From Alphaproteobacteria bacterium (GTDB lineage Bacteria; Pseudomonadota; Alphaproteobacteria; Caulobacterales; Caulobacteraceae), in contig JANYET010000039.1 in the NCBI GenBank assembly GCA_025359785.1, forward strand, positions 1 to 64,000: DNA of 64,000 nt. Direction: 5' to 3'. Below, one piece after another: positions 54,561 to 63,853 of this stretch. The notes below the pieces were generated by a model. That model saw only the letters and a program-made list of their open reading frames with translations. It was not told the DNA's origin and searched no databases. The position numbers were made by a program, and so were the translations under genes. Numbering within the stretch: position 1 is the first letter of the stretch; every line of letters starts with the position of its first letter.

Positions 54561-56006
54561 CTATTTTCCGTCCGGCGCGGTGATCGGTCGGACGTCTTTC
54601 CACCGGTAGGGCAGCGTATCGGGGATCACCGAGACCTCGGTCGTGAACTTGAACGGATAGGGCGACGAACTCGGGTAGGTCAGCTCGACGAAATAGGCGG
54701 TCCACCCGGCGGCGGGCTTGTCCACCTTGCCGACCCAGGTTCCGTCAGCCTGTGGCGTGAGCAGGCTCGAGGTGAAGGCCTTGCCGATAGTGTCCACCCG
54801 GAAGTCGCGGGCTTTGGGGTCATTGCCCTGCCACAGGCGGACTTCAGTGGGCTTCACCGCCGAGGTCACGACGATCGCCCCGTCCTTGCGCACGGTCCAC
54901 GAATAGCTGGGCGGGGTCTGGCTGTTCAGCACCGCGTCGTAGAAGGCCGTGACGCTCTCGAAGATGTCGGTGCCGGCCGTCGAGTGCTTCGAATTGGGGA
55001 TCATCCGCAGCCGCTTCACTTCCGGCAGCAGGTGGTAGGAAAACTTCGTGTTGTCCGGTGGAAAATACTCATCGCCGACCGCGTTGATCACATATTTCGG
55101 CATCTTCATCGCCGGACGGTCCCGGTAGTTCAGCGGGTCTTCGATGCGGTTGACCTCGGCCCAGCCGGGCTTGCCGATCTGGTCGGGGATCAGATGGTTT
55201 TCGACGTAGTCCTTCAGGGCCGGTGAGAAATAGCCCATCGCCTCCCAGTGGTGTCGGCCGGTGGCGTCCACGTCCAGCACGTTGATGACGATGGGGATAA
55301 TCCCCACCACGCGCCGGTCGACCGCGCCCACCAGCCACGTCGTCCAGGCCCGCTTCGAGCCGCCCGAGACCACGAAACCGTCCGCCTTTACCGCCGCCTC
55401 TTTGCCTTGGGGATCGGCGCCGGCCAGATACTGCTGGATAGCGGTCATCGCCTGGGTCGCGCTCTTCACCATCGGCAGGCGCACCAGGTCGAGCGGATTG
55501 CGGTCTTTCACGAACTTCGCCTGCTGGTAGGCGATGATCTCGTCCTCGTTGCGCGGCTTCGGGTCCTCGGCGAAGCGCAGCGGCTGGTTTGGTACATCGT
55601 CCAGCTCACTCACCACCGAGCCGGTCTCCAGCGCCATCTTCACCCAGCGCTGCGGCGCGGCCTTGGGGGCTGCATCCTGGCTGCCGCCACCGGCGATGTA
55701 GAGGAAGCCGGTCTTGTGCTTGACCCTCCCATTCTTCACCAGGTCATCCGGCACGATCACCGTCAGCCAGTGCTTCCAGACCGGCTTGTCGACCTGGGCC
55801 GCTGTCAGCCAGGTCTGCGAGGTCATTTCCAGCACCGCGCCGTGATAGCCGGGGCCTGAAATCGTATGGTCGACCTTCCAGGCGAAGGCTGGGTCGGGCT
55901 TGGCCACATAGGCGTCCAGCGCATTCTTCGGATTGGCCAGGACCTGCGGCGCGGCGGCCAGGACCCCGGCGGCCAGAACCCCGCTCAACAGCTTCAGAAC
56001 GCGCAT
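54561..56006 (-). CDS. PhoPQ-activated pathogenicity-related (PqaA) family protein
   Basis: 481 residues. A signal peptide (about 1-24, ending PQVLA) precedes an alpha/beta-hydrolase-like domain with the nucleophile region VVSGGSKRAWTTWLVGAVD and the HWEAMGYFSPAL segment. Further matches to the PqaA family are MTSQTWLTAAQVDKPVWKHWLTV, and VINAVGDEYFPPDNTKFSYHLLP. Salmonella PqaA is linked to peptide resistance; the catalytic role is unproven. GGAGGG before ATG 56006 supports the start. A frame start at 56051 is rejected. Confidence 0.86.
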   Translation of the reverse strand: MRVLKLLSGVLAAGVLAAAPQVLANPKNALDAYVAKPDPAFAWKVDHTISGPGYHGAVLEMTSQTWLTAAQVDKPVWKHWLTVIVPDDLVKNGRVKHKTGFLYIAGGGSQDAAPKAAPQRWVKMALETGSVVSELDDVPNQPLRFAEDPKPRNEDEIIAYQQAKFVKDRNPLDLVRLPMVKSATQAMTAIQQYLAGADPQGKEAAVKADGFVVSGGSKRAWTTWLVGAVDRRVVGIIPIVINVLDVDATGRHHWEAMGYFSPALKDYVENHLIPDQIGKPGWAEVNRIEDPLNYRDRPAMKMPKYVINAVGDEYFPPDNTKFSYHLLPEVKRLRMIPNSKHSTAGTDIFESVTAFYDAVLNSQTPPSYSWTVRKDGAIVVTSAVKPTEVRLWQGNDPKARDFRVDTIGKAFTSSLLTPQADGTWVGKVDKPAAGWTAYFVELTYPSSSPYPFKFTTEVSVIPDTLPYRWKDVRPITAPDGK

Positions 56007-56102
56007 CGAAACCCTCCCGCCGGACCTTTGCCGATCCTTGGGCGCCAGCATGCCACGAGGCCAGGGGCGAGGCGAAGGCCTTCTACGCCGGGCGGCCGCG
56101 CC

Positions 56103-56885
56103 TCAGCTCGGCGCCAGCCGCCGCTGGGCCAGCGCCGCGCAGGACGCCGAGCTGATGGGCCCCTGCTCGTCGTAGATGAAGCATTCGCCGATCGCGACGC
56201 CATCGCTCGCGCCGTGATTGATCACCTCATAGCCGACCCATTCGCTCACCGGCTCGCGGTGCAGATAGACCGTCACGTCGGAGTTGATGAACTCCAGGCC
56301 CTTGTCGCCGATGTTGGCCGCGGGGCTCGCAAAATCGGCTGAGCCGGCCACCCGCACGAACGGCGTCAGCGCCCGGCCCTCGACCAGCTCGCGGACTTCC
56401 CGAATCCACATTCGCCGCTGCATCACCGTGGCGAAGTCACCGGTGATCCGCCGCGTCTCCCACATCCCGCCCATCGGTGTCCGCGCCGGGTCCGGCGGCG
56501 ACAGGTCTTGCGGCTTCGGCACGTCCCAGGTCGCCGGCTTCCAGACAGCGCCCTCCGGATTCTCCGTTCGCTTCAGGAGCTGGCAGGTCGCGCGCCCGGC
56601 GCTGACCCCGCCGGAGATGAACTCCGCGTCGATCACCTTGATGCGGTTGCCGGCCCGGACCACCGTCGTGGTCACCTCGACCGGCGACAGGTCCGGCAGG
56701 CGGTACATGTCCACCGTCAGCCGCGCCGGGATGAAATCCGCACTGCCGTGCAGCCGCTCGATCTCGGCGCCCAGCAGGCCCGCGATGACGCGGCCGTGCA
56801 GCGAGTTGGGGTTCCACGGCCCACGCGCGGCCGGGGTCGGGACGTAATGCGTCCCTTGAATCGTGAAAAAAGGTTCGTTCGTCAT
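56103..56885 (-). CDS. Acyl-CoA thioesterase family protein
   Basis: 260 residues, double hot-dog pattern. Segments LHGRVIAGLLGAEIERLHG ... PARLTVDMYRLPDLSPVEVTTTVVRAGNRIKVIDAEFISGG ... and the second half FINSDVTVYLHREPVSEWVGYEVINHGASDGVAIGECFIYDEQG match acyl-CoA thioesterase-like proteins. It would hydrolyse acyl-CoAs. A longer frame runs upstream, but ATG at 56885 begins the domain. No strong ribosome site is seen. Confidence 0.82.
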   Translation of the reverse strand: MTNEPFFTIQGTHYVPTPAARGPWNPNSLHGRVIAGLLGAEIERLHGSADFIPARLTVDMYRLPDLSPVEVTTTVVRAGNRIKVIDAEFISGGVSAGRATCQLLKRTENPEGAVWKPATWDVPKPQDLSPPDPARTPMGGMWETRRITGDFATVMQRRMWIREVRELVEGRALTPFVRVAGSADFASPAANIGDKGLEFINSDVTVYLHREPVSEWVGYEVINHGASDGVAIGECFIYDEQGPISSASCAALAQRRLAPS

Positions 56886-57008
56886 GGCCAAGGTGGGTAC
56901 GGTAGCACGCGCCCATCTGGCAAGCAGGCGACCGCCAGCGCCTAGATGATGGATTGACCTGCGGCGCCATGCGCCATTCCATCTCCGGCGGGGTTGGGGG
57001 CGTGACAC

Positions 57009-57563
57009 ATGAACAGCCGTGAGCTTGCCGTCACGCTTCTGTCCTTCATCTGGGTCCTGGGGCTGACCCACATCCTCCAGTGCCTGCGCGACCTGTGGAT
57101 CGCTCGCGAACGGGTCAAGTGGTCGGCCTCGCAGCTGATGTGGATGGTCACAGTGCTCGCGCTGACGATTCTCAGCTGGCTCCCGCTCGCCGACATCAAG
57201 CTCGAGGGCTGGGTGTTCGCGACCATGCTGGCCTACGCCGTCGTCATTTATTTCACCGCGGCCTTCGTCTCGCCTCGCGTACCGGATGAGGGCGAGTTGG
57301 ACCTTGCGGCTTACGAGAGCCGCGAGGGCCTGGCCTACAAGCTCTTGCTGGTGCTGACCGTGGTGCTGGCGATGGTCATGAACCGAAGCATGCATGCCGA
57401 GACGGCCGTGGCGCCCTTCCTGGTGGGGGAGTGGCCCCGGCTTCTGGTCGCGAGCCTGGCGCTGCTCAGCCTCTGGCCGAACCGCTGGGTGCGAACAGTC
57501 TGCGCGACTCTCGCACTGGCGCGGATTCTGATTGGCCTGGCCGCCAACCTCAACCTGCTCTGA
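57009..57563 (+). CDS. Hypothetical polytopic membrane protein
   Basis: 184 residues with about five hydrophobic helices (9-27, 43-60, 68-85, 111-126 and 140-155). It has no recognised motif; the segment HILQCLRDLWIARERVKW is distinctive. The gene converges with the dicarboxylate symporter with a 3-bp gap. The function is unknown. Confidence 0.75.
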   Translation: MNSRELAVTLLSFIWVLGLTHILQCLRDLWIARERVKWSASQLMWMVTVLALTILSWLPLADIKLEGWVFATMLAYAVVIYFTAAFVSPRVPDEGELDLAAYESREGLAYKLLLVLTVVLAMVMNRSMHAETAVAPFLVGEWPRLLVASLALLSLWPNRWVRTVCATLALARILIGLAANLNLL

Positions 57564-57566
57564 GAT

Positions 57567-58832
57567 TCAGGCAGGCTGCGCGACCGGCTCCGCACCCTGC
57601 CGCTCGCCGCGCGCCAGGAAGGCGGTCAGCGCCATGTCGGCGGTGACGTTGCCGACCGTGCGGAAGATGTCGGGGATCACCTCGACGGCGATCAGGATCG
57701 GCAGGATGTCCACCGGCAGGCCCAGCACCATGCAGAGCGGCGCGATGGAGGCGAAGAACGACACCTGGCCGGGCAGGCTTACCGAGGCGAGGCTGGTCGC
57801 CGTCGCCACGAAGATCGCCCCGATCAACTGCACCACGCCCGGATGGACGTCATAGACGCGCAGCAGGAACATCGCGACGCCCAGGTTGGCCACCGGTCCG
57901 GTCATCCGGAAGATCGCCACCGACAGCGGCAGGACGAGCCCGGTCACCCGGTCCGGGACGCCCAGGTCGTCGCGGCACCGTTCGATCATCGCCGGCAGAC
58001 AGGCCAGCGACGACTGGGTGGCGAAGGCGGCTACCTGCACCGGCGCCACCGAGCGCGCCCAGATCGCCAACGGCACACGAGCCACGAACAGGGCGAACAG
58101 ATAGGCCAGGATGGTCATGCCGATATTGGCCAGGCTGATCGCCGCCACGTAGTGGGCGATCTCGCCCGCGGCGCCGATCCCGGCGCGCAGGCCGACGCCC
58201 AGCCCCAACGCAAAGACTCCGACCGGCGCGGCCAGGAGCACCCAGCGCACGATGGTGACCATCACGTCGCCGATGTTCTGGAACAGGTCGGTCAGGCCCT
58301 GGCGGCGCGCGATCGGCAGGCGGGTGATGGCGAAGCCGAAGAAGGTCGCGAACACCACCAGCGGCAGGATGGAATCCTCTGAGGCCGCCTTGATGACGTT
58401 CTGCGGCGCGAGGCCTTTCACGAAACTGATGATGCTCGGCGCCTGTTTGACCAGGTCGGGCGCGGCTGTCGCCCCGGCCTTAAGCGCCGCGCCGCCCGCT
58501 TGCGCCACGGGCCACAGCGCATAAAAGCCGTCGGCGAAGAGTACCGTGTAGCAAGCTCCGAACGTCAGGATGCCGACGATCCACAGCAGGGTCTTGACCG
58601 CCAGACGCCCCGTCGCCGCCGCGTCCGCCACGCCGGCGATCCCGGTCACCAGCACCGCGAAGATCAGCGGCACGACGGTCATCCGCAGGCTGTTCAGCCA
58701 CAGCCCGCCCACCGACTCGATCAGTTCAATGGCGTGCTTGATCCCTGGCCCGGCATAGGCCGCCGCCGCCGCGCCCAACGCCAGTCCGGCGATTAGCGCG
58801 ATCAGCACCCGCACGCTCAGCGATTTCAGCAT
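57567..58832 (-). CDS. Dicarboxylate/amino acid:cation symporter (DAACS family)
   Basis: 421 residues with eight or more membrane helices and re-entrant loops. The serine-rich loop reads ATQSSLACLPAMIE (corresponding to the SSSAATLP region of GltP/DctA, here degenerate), and the region LPLSVAIFRMTGPVANLGVAMFLLR is TM7-like. It couples uptake of C4-dicarboxylates or amino acids to Na+ or H+. The degenerate motif suggests an atypical substrate. A longer frame starts at 58868, but ATG at 58832 begins the first helix. Confidence 0.85.
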   Translation of the reverse strand: MLKSLSVRVLIALIAGLALGAAAAAYAGPGIKHAIELIESVGGLWLNSLRMTVVPLIFAVLVTGIAGVADAAATGRLAVKTLLWIVGILTFGACYTVLFADGFYALWPVAQAGGAALKAGATAAPDLVKQAPSIISFVKGLAPQNVIKAASEDSILPLVVFATFFGFAITRLPIARRQGLTDLFQNIGDVMVTIVRWVLLAAPVGVFALGLGVGLRAGIGAAGEIAHYVAAISLANIGMTILAYLFALFVARVPLAIWARSVAPVQVAAFATQSSLACLPAMIERCRDDLGVPDRVTGLVLPLSVAIFRMTGPVANLGVAMFLLRVYDVHPGVVQLIGAIFVATATSLASVSLPGQVSFFASIAPLCMVLGLPVDILPILIAVEVIPDIFRTVGNVTADMALTAFLARGERQGAEPVAQPA

Positions 58833-59022
58833 CCAGACTCTCCAAGGCTCCTGAGGCGACCCTAACATCCCTGATCGTCATGGGGAGGGCGCAGGCGGCG
58901 GTCCCGGTTAGTGCCGTCGCCGGCTGGAAAGGTTCAACGCCGGATGGCACGGGCCACCGGAAGGCTCGCCTCCACCGCGCGCAGCCTGTCATAAGGGGCG
59001 CGAAAGACGCGGAGGACCACCC

Positions 59023-59205
59023 ATGGCCGGCCTGAAGGACAAGCGTGGCTTCATCGACAAGGACCGTCTGGACCTGTCGGAGCGCAAGGCCGTCGAATAC
59101 TGGATGAAGCGCTGGGGCGTCACCAAGGACCAGATCACGGCGGCCCACCGCAAGGTCGGGCGCATGACCAAGGACATCGCCGCCGAGCTCGGCAAGAAGC
59201 GCTAA
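59023..59205 (+). CDS. DUF3606 protein
   Basis: 60 residues. The full DUF3606 pattern is present: DKRGFIDKDRLDLSERKAVEYWMKRWGVTKDQITAAHRKVG. It is a small helical family common in alphaproteobacteria with unknown function. GGAGG precedes the ATG. Confidence 0.88.
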   Translation: MAGLKDKRGFIDKDRLDLSERKAVEYWMKRWGVTKDQITAAHRKVGRMTKDIAAELGKKR

Positions 59206-59282
59206 GGGGCGCAATTACCCGCGCTTCAGGGATCGAACCTTCACCTTGGGCGTTATCGGACTGCACCTTCAAAGGAGATCCG

Positions 59283-59567
59283 ATGGTCCGTCTGCGCAAA
59301 CAGCTTCCCGCACATCTGGGTGAAGGCGAGCTGCATTTTCGCGGATTCACCGGTCCGGTCGCCTATGAGGTGCTGGGCGAGCCGTCCAGCCTGCGGCTCG
59401 GTCCCCTGCGCCTGCGCGGCTCTTTCACCGCCACCCCTGACGTCGCCGCTGAAGCGTTCCGCGCCGGCGAGGCCGAGCTGGTGCTGGCGGATGGCGCGAA
59501 ATTCCGCATCACCCTCCTGGGCCATTCCACCGGGTCGGAGATCGCCTATTTCGAAATGCGGATTTGA
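59283..59567 (+). CDS. Small conserved hypothetical protein
   Basis: 94 residues, beta-rich and soluble. The sequence is GELHFRGFTGPVAYEVLGEP, then LRLGPLRLRGSFTATPDVAAEAF. I do not recognise the family. AAAGGAG is at an ideal distance from the ATG, so translation is likely. Confidence 0.72.
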   Translation: MVRLRKQLPAHLGEGELHFRGFTGPVAYEVLGEPSSLRLGPLRLRGSFTATPDVAAEAFRAGEAELVLADGAKFRITLLGHSTGSEIAYFEMRI

Positions 59568-59597
59568 TCAGGCCGAGCTGTCGCCCTGGCTCCGGCC

Positions 59598-59822
59598 TTA
59601 GCTCGCGAACGGCCGTCCGGGCTTGCGCTCGTCGTTGGTGGCCGCGCGCGGCAGGGTGAAGATCAGCCGCTCGTCCTCCCAGACCTCGGCCCTCACCGCA
59701 TCGGCGCGCTGCGCCAGCAAGTCGGCGGCGCGGCCGATCGCATCGCCTTGCGAGGTGTCGGGCAGCACTTCGAAATGCGGCACGCCGCCGCTCGTTCGAT
59801 GGATGTAGCAGAAGTAGGGCAT
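59598..59822 (-). CDS. Small DUF6894-like hypothetical protein
   Basis: 74 residues: PYFCYIHRTSGGVPHFEVLP, then DAIGRAADLLAQRADAVRAEVWEDERLIFTLPR. The pattern of a short beta hairpin, one helix and a strand is like the small DUF6894 family of alphaproteobacteria. Function unknown. Start at 59822; no strong ribosome site. A longer upstream frame is rejected. Confidence 0.55.
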   Translation of the reverse strand: MPYFCYIHRTSGGVPHFEVLPDTSQGDAIGRAADLLAQRADAVRAEVWEDERLIFTLPRAATNDERKPGRPFAS

Positions 59823-60006
59823 CGCGGGTCTCGAAGCGCCGCGGGAAACCAGGCTCGGTTCCGCGGATAGGCAAAGCTTGCGCTTCCGGTGCAGCTTCAC
59901 CAAAGAAAATTTTAGGAACTCGCGAGTAAAAGCGACCGGATTGTCCGCTACCCGACACAGTGTTGGGGCCGGGCCGCCTTGGCCGCCAACCGACGAATGC
60001 GCCGGA

Positions 60007-60183
60007 TCAACCTCGCGCGGCGTAGCGTACCGCCAGCGAATAGCTGGGCTCGACATCGACAGCCTTGCGCAACCGCTCGGCGACGTCGGCCAGCGCCTCA
60101 TCCTGTCCGCTGAATCGCGCCAGCTCGACCCCGTCGCAACGCAGGATCCAGTCGCTGATGCTCTCGACCACTTCGAACTTCAT
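60007..60183 (-). CDS. Small hypothetical protein
   Basis: 58 residues: FEVVESISDWILRCDGVELARF, then ALADVAERLRKAVDVEPSYSLAVRYAARG. It shows the same beta-beta-alpha plan as many tiny alphaproteobacterial proteins and could be a distant relative of its neighbour at 59598. Start at ATG 60183 rather than 60207. Real but weakly supported. Confidence 0.5.
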   Translation of the reverse strand: MKFEVVESISDWILRCDGVELARFSGQDEALADVAERLRKAVDVEPSYSLAVRYAARG

Positions 60184-60277
60184 GCCACTCCGCCCAATGC
60201 AACCCATGCGATAGGGCCTGAGGCGTTAAAACACCAAGTGCGGTCATCAATGTCATCCTGCGCCGTGGTGTCGCACG

Positions 60278-61090
60278 TCAGGGTTGCCGAACGGCGATCT
60301 CCAGATCGCAGACGCTGAACCGCGCGCCCAGCCGAACCTTGGCCGCGGCGACCTGTCGCCGGAAGGCCGGGCCCGCCGGATTGGCCACCGCCAGCCGGGG
60401 CTGCTCCGAGCCCGGCAGGTCGGCCGCCAGGCGAACGCGGATCATCCGGTCCGGGTCGGCCGGCGGCTCTCCCACCTTGATCGCACGGACCACGTCCAGC
60501 CCCTGTACGACCCGGCCCCAGACCGCGTAGTCGTGGTCCAGCCGCCGCGCCGGCGCACGCATGAAGAAGATCTCCGAATTGGCCGTGTCCACGCCGGCTT
60601 GGCGGCCCATGCCGGCCACGCCATCGCAATAGGCGCCCCAGACGCGCGGGCGATGGTCGCCGCCCAGGCCCTGTTCTCTCACCGAGACTCCGCCCACCGG
60701 AACCGAGCCCACGAAGCCCTCGATCCCGTCGCCGCGGGCGACCACCGTGATCAACGGGTCGGCCGCCACCCGCGCGCTGAACTCCGCGGCGAGGTCCGGA
60801 TAGGCCGAGGTCCCGCCGTCATGGTTGTTGGGATTGCCGGTCTGGTCGACGAAGCCTTCGATCACCCGATGGAACTTGAGGCCGTCGTAGACACCCTCGT
60901 GCGCCAGCCGCTTCACCCGCTCCACCGCCCTGGGCGCCAGCAACGGCGCCATCTCCACCACGATCCGGCCCTTGGACGTCTCGATCACCAGGGTGTTCTG
61001 CAAGTCCAGCGGCCGCCAGTCCGGCTGGGGCTTCGCCGCGCCCATCGTCAGGGCTGCTGCTGCCCCGATGATCAATCCGACTGCCCGCAT
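60278..61090 (-). CDS. Secreted cyclophilin-type peptidyl-prolyl isomerase
   Basis: 270 residues. A signal peptide (about 1-19, LIIGAAAALTMGAA) precedes a cyclophilin domain: VIETSKGRIVVEMAPLLAPRAVERVKRLA, YDGLKFHRVIEGFVDQTGNP (the FHRVI motif), and NSEIFFMRAPARRLDHDYAVWGRVVQGLDVV. The C-terminal 60 residues form an extra domain. It acts in the periplasm on protein folding. It is antisense-flanked by pirin. Confidence 0.9.
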   Translation of the reverse strand: MRAVGLIIGAAAALTMGAAKPQPDWRPLDLQNTLVIETSKGRIVVEMAPLLAPRAVERVKRLAHEGVYDGLKFHRVIEGFVDQTGNPNNHDGGTSAYPDLAAEFSARVAADPLITVVARGDGIEGFVGSVPVGGVSVREQGLGGDHRPRVWGAYCDGVAGMGRQAGVDTANSEIFFMRAPARRLDHDYAVWGRVVQGLDVVRAIKVGEPPADPDRMIRVRLAADLPGSEQPRLAVANPAGPAFRRQVAAAKVRLGARFSVCDLEIAVRQP

Positions 61091-61240
61091 GCCACCCTCT
61101 CCAATCCGGAAACAATCTTGTGCTGGGCGCGGGCTTTCCCGCGCGATCCGGAAGCTTATCTTGGGCCTCGAAAGGCCGCCGCCTCAAGTCTTGAGGCGTC
61201 CCCTCTATTTCTGAAGGCGCGCAGCGCCGGGAGAACCGAC

Positions 61241-61939
61241 ATGATCGAAAAACGCACCTTTGAGAGCCTCGGCGGCGGCGACCACGGCTGGCTGAAGGCC
61301 AAGCACCACTTCTCGTTCGCCAGCTATCACGACCCCAAGCGGATGGGCTGGGGCGCGATCCGTGTCTGGAACGACGATGAGATCGCCCCGCAATCCGGCT
61401 TCCCGCCGCATCCGCACGCCGACATGGAGATCATCACCTACGTCCGTGAAGGGGCGATCACCCACCGCGACTCCCTGGGCAACGAGGGCCGCACCGGCCC
61501 TGGCGACGTGCAGGTGATGAGCGCCGGCGCCGGCGTGCGCCACGCCGAGTACAACCTCGAAAGCGAGCGTACCCGCCTGTTCCAGATCTGGATCGAGCCC
61601 GATCGCTCAGGCGGCCCGCCGTCCTGGGGCGCGCGGCCGTTCCCCAAGGCCGACCGCGCCGGCAAGTTCGTGACGCTCGCCTCAGGCTTACCCGGCGACG
61701 AGGACGCGCTGCCGATCCGCACCTCGGCGCGGGTGGCCGGCGCGACCATCAAGGCCGGCGAGACCGCCGAATATGCCATCGACCCCAGCCGCCACGCCTA
61801 TCTGGTCTCGGCCGCCGGCACGGTGGAGGTCAACGGCGTCCGCCTGGAGCCGCGCGACGGCGCCGCCATCACCGGCGAGACCCACCTGCGTATCACCGCC
61901 CTCGACGACGCCGAGGTGGTGCTGGTCGACGCCGCGTAG
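61241..61939 (+). CDS. Pirin family protein
   Basis: 232 residues. Pirin (bicupin) signature: metal ligands HPHADMEIITYV and the following HRDSLGNEGRTGPGDVQVMSAGAGVRHAEYN. The C-terminal cupin is less conserved, ending in VLVDAA. Pirins can show quercetinase activity or bind partner proteins; the role is unknown here. A frame runs further upstream, but GGGAG before the ATG at 61241 and the family N-terminus MIEKRTF fix the start. Confidence 0.9.
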   Translation: MIEKRTFESLGGGDHGWLKAKHHFSFASYHDPKRMGWGAIRVWNDDEIAPQSGFPPHPHADMEIITYVREGAITHRDSLGNEGRTGPGDVQVMSAGAGVRHAEYNLESERTRLFQIWIEPDRSGGPPSWGARPFPKADRAGKFVTLASGLPGDEDALPIRTSARVAGATIKAGETAEYAIDPSRHAYLVSAAGTVEVNGVRLEPRDGAAITGETHLRITALDDAEVVLVDAA

Positions 61940-61988
61940 GGCGGTCGGCTCCAACGCGCGCGCGGGGGGATGGTGTTGGATCAGCGCC

Positions 61989-62867
61989 TCACCCGGCAAT
62001 CAGGTCTGCCACCAAACCCGGACCTGTCGGCGTCCAGCCCAGGCGCTCCTGCGTCAGACGGCTGGAGGTCGGCGCGTCGCGGTTGGCGAACATCGCCAGG
62101 AAGCCGAAGTGCGCGGGCGCCGCCTCTGGGGTGATCGAAGCCACCGGCAGATTCAGGCGTTTGCCTACCGCCTCGGCGACGTCGCGCATCGAGACGCCGG
62201 ACTCACCGACTGCATGGTAGCGCGCGCCAGCCACGCCCTTCTCCAGCGCCAGGCGGTAGACCTTCGCCACGTCGCCCACATGGGCCGCCGCCCAGCGCGC
62301 CGAGCCATCGCCGATGTAGGCCGAGACGCCCTTCTCCTTCGCCACATCGATGGCATAGGTGACCAGGCCGGCCTTCTGCGTGTCATGCACCTGGGGAAGA
62401 CGCACGATTATCGCCCGCACGCCCCGCTTGGCGTAGTCCTCGACCAGCAATTCGGTGGCGCCTCGCCCGGCGCCCGCGCCTTCGCTCGAGGGTCCGTCTT
62501 CTTCCGTCGCCTCCCGGTCAGGATCGGCCATCAGGGTGCCGGAGGTGAGGATGAAGGATTTTCCGGAGCCCTCCAGCGCCTTCAGCATCGCCTCCACGTT
62601 GGCGCGGTCGATGGCGATGTTTTCCATGAACCTGCTGAAGTCGTGGATGAAGGCGCAGTGGATGGTCGCGTCGCAGGCCGCGGCGCCTGCGGCCAGGGTC
62701 TCCGGTTGGCTGAGGTCGCCGCGGTGGACCTCCACGCCCGCCGCCTGAAGCTTCGTCGCGTTCTCATCGTTACGCGCCAGACCCAGCACCTCGTGGGCCG
62801 CGGCCTTCAGTTCCTCGATAACCGCCGAGCCGATGAAACCGCTGGCGCCGGTCAGGAATACACGCAT
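61989..62867 (-). CDS. SDR-family NAD-dependent epimerase/dehydratase
   Basis: 292 residues, extended/atypical SDR. The NAD(P) motif TGASGFIGSAVIEEL is at residues about 6-20, with GLARN selecting the cofactor (Arg suggests NADPH). The typical YxxxK is replaced; nearby are LLVEDYAKRGV and AAAHVGDVAKVY. GGAGG supports ATG 62867. It is divergent from an XRE/MmyB regulator. Confidence 0.86.
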   Translation of the reverse strand: MRVFLTGASGFIGSAVIEELKAAAHEVLGLARNDENATKLQAAGVEVHRGDLSQPETLAAGAAACDATIHCAFIHDFSRFMENIAIDRANVEAMLKALEGSGKSFILTSGTLMADPDREATEEDGPSSEGAGAGRGATELLVEDYAKRGVRAIIVRLPQVHDTQKAGLVTYAIDVAKEKGVSAYIGDGSARWAAAHVGDVAKVYRLALEKGVAGARYHAVGESGVSMRDVAEAVGKRLNLPVASITPEAAPAHFGFLAMFANRDAPTSSRLTQERLGWTPTGPGLVADLIAG

Positions 62868-62915
62868 GTCGAAACCTCCAAGAAGAACCCCGGAGACAAG
62901 CATCGCGTCTCGGCA

Positions 62916-62949
62916 TATACTGGTAAAGTAGTGATCTTATCAGGGTATA
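62916..62949. promoter_or_regulatory. AT-rich imperfect palindrome between SDR and XRE genes
   Basis: Between the divergent genes, TATAC and a TGGTAA half (62916-62926) mirror TTATCAG and GGTATA (to 62949). Promoter -10-like TATA elements overlap it. This is the likely operator of the XRE regulator. Confidence 0.45.
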
Positions 62950-62961
62950 AAGACTAACAGG

Positions 62962-63786
62962 ATGAGCGAAGTCCGTGCGCCGGAAAACCCGCTCGGCGCC
63001 TATCTCAGGGACCGCCGCACGCGGCTGGATCCCGCCGCCCTAGGCTTTCCGGGCGAGCGGCGCCGCACGCCGGGCCTGCGCCGGGAGGAGGTGGCGCAGC
63101 GGGCCAACATCAGCCCCACCTGGTACACCTGGCTGGAACAGGGCCGGGGCGGCGGCCCCTCCGCCGACGTGCTCGACCGCATCGCACGCGCCCTGATGCT
63201 CACCGATTTCGAGCGTGAGCACCTGTTCCTGCTGGGGCTCGGCCGCCCGCCGGAGGCGCACTACCGCAAGAACGATGGCGTCACGCCCCGGTTGCAGCGG
63301 GTGCTCGACGCGCTCGACCCGACGCCGGCCCTGATCCGCACCGCCACGTGGGATGTGGTGGCCTGGAACCGAGCGTCGAGCGTGTTGCTGGCGGACTACG
63401 GCGCCATGCCGCCGGAGCACCGCAACATGCTGCGCCACCTGTTCCTCGACCCCGCCGCCCGCGCGGCGCACGACCACTGGGAAAGCGTCGCGCGGTTTAT
63501 CGTCAGCGCCTTCCGCCTTGACGCCGCGCGGGCCGGCGCCGCCGCCGACGTTGAGCCTCTGGTCGAAGACCTCAGCCGCCTCAGCCCCGAGTTCCGCGCC
63601 ATGTGGCGCGAGGGCGACGTACCGGTCACCCCCCGCGAGGTGGTCAAGCGGATCCGCCATCCTGTGCTCGGCAGCCTCGCCTTCGAATACTCGACCTTCG
63701 CGGTCGACGGGCGCACCGACCTCAGCCTGCTGATCTACAATCCGGCCACCCCGGCCGATGCGGCGCGGATCGCCTCGCTTCTCTGA
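62962..63786 (+). CDS. XRE-family regulator with MmyB-like ligand domain
   Basis: 274 residues. An N-terminal HTH (about 8-75: LGAYLRDRRTRLDPAALG ... RRTPGLRREEVAQRANISPTWYTWLEQGRG) is the MmyB/ClgR-like XRE signature. The C-terminal ligand-binding domain (about 100-270) includes TPALIRTATWDVVAWNRASSVLL and RHPVLGSLAFEYSTFAVDGRTDL, typical of MltR_LBD. Such regulators usually repress the divergent SDR gene and respond to fatty acids or xenobiotics. ATG at 62962 with CAGG before it. Confidence 0.93.
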   Translation: MSEVRAPENPLGAYLRDRRTRLDPAALGFPGERRRTPGLRREEVAQRANISPTWYTWLEQGRGGGPSADVLDRIARALMLTDFEREHLFLLGLGRPPEAHYRKNDGVTPRLQRVLDALDPTPALIRTATWDVVAWNRASSVLLADYGAMPPEHRNMLRHLFLDPAARAAHDHWESVARFIVSAFRLDAARAGAAADVEPLVEDLSRLSPEFRAMWREGDVPVTPREVVKRIRHPVLGSLAFEYSTFAVDGRTDLSLLIYNPATPADAARIASLL

Positions 63787-63853
63787 TCTCTTGCCGCCAC
63801 CGGCCTAATCCCATAGCCAAGCCCCCGGTTGATCTTCCAGAGGAACACGCACC

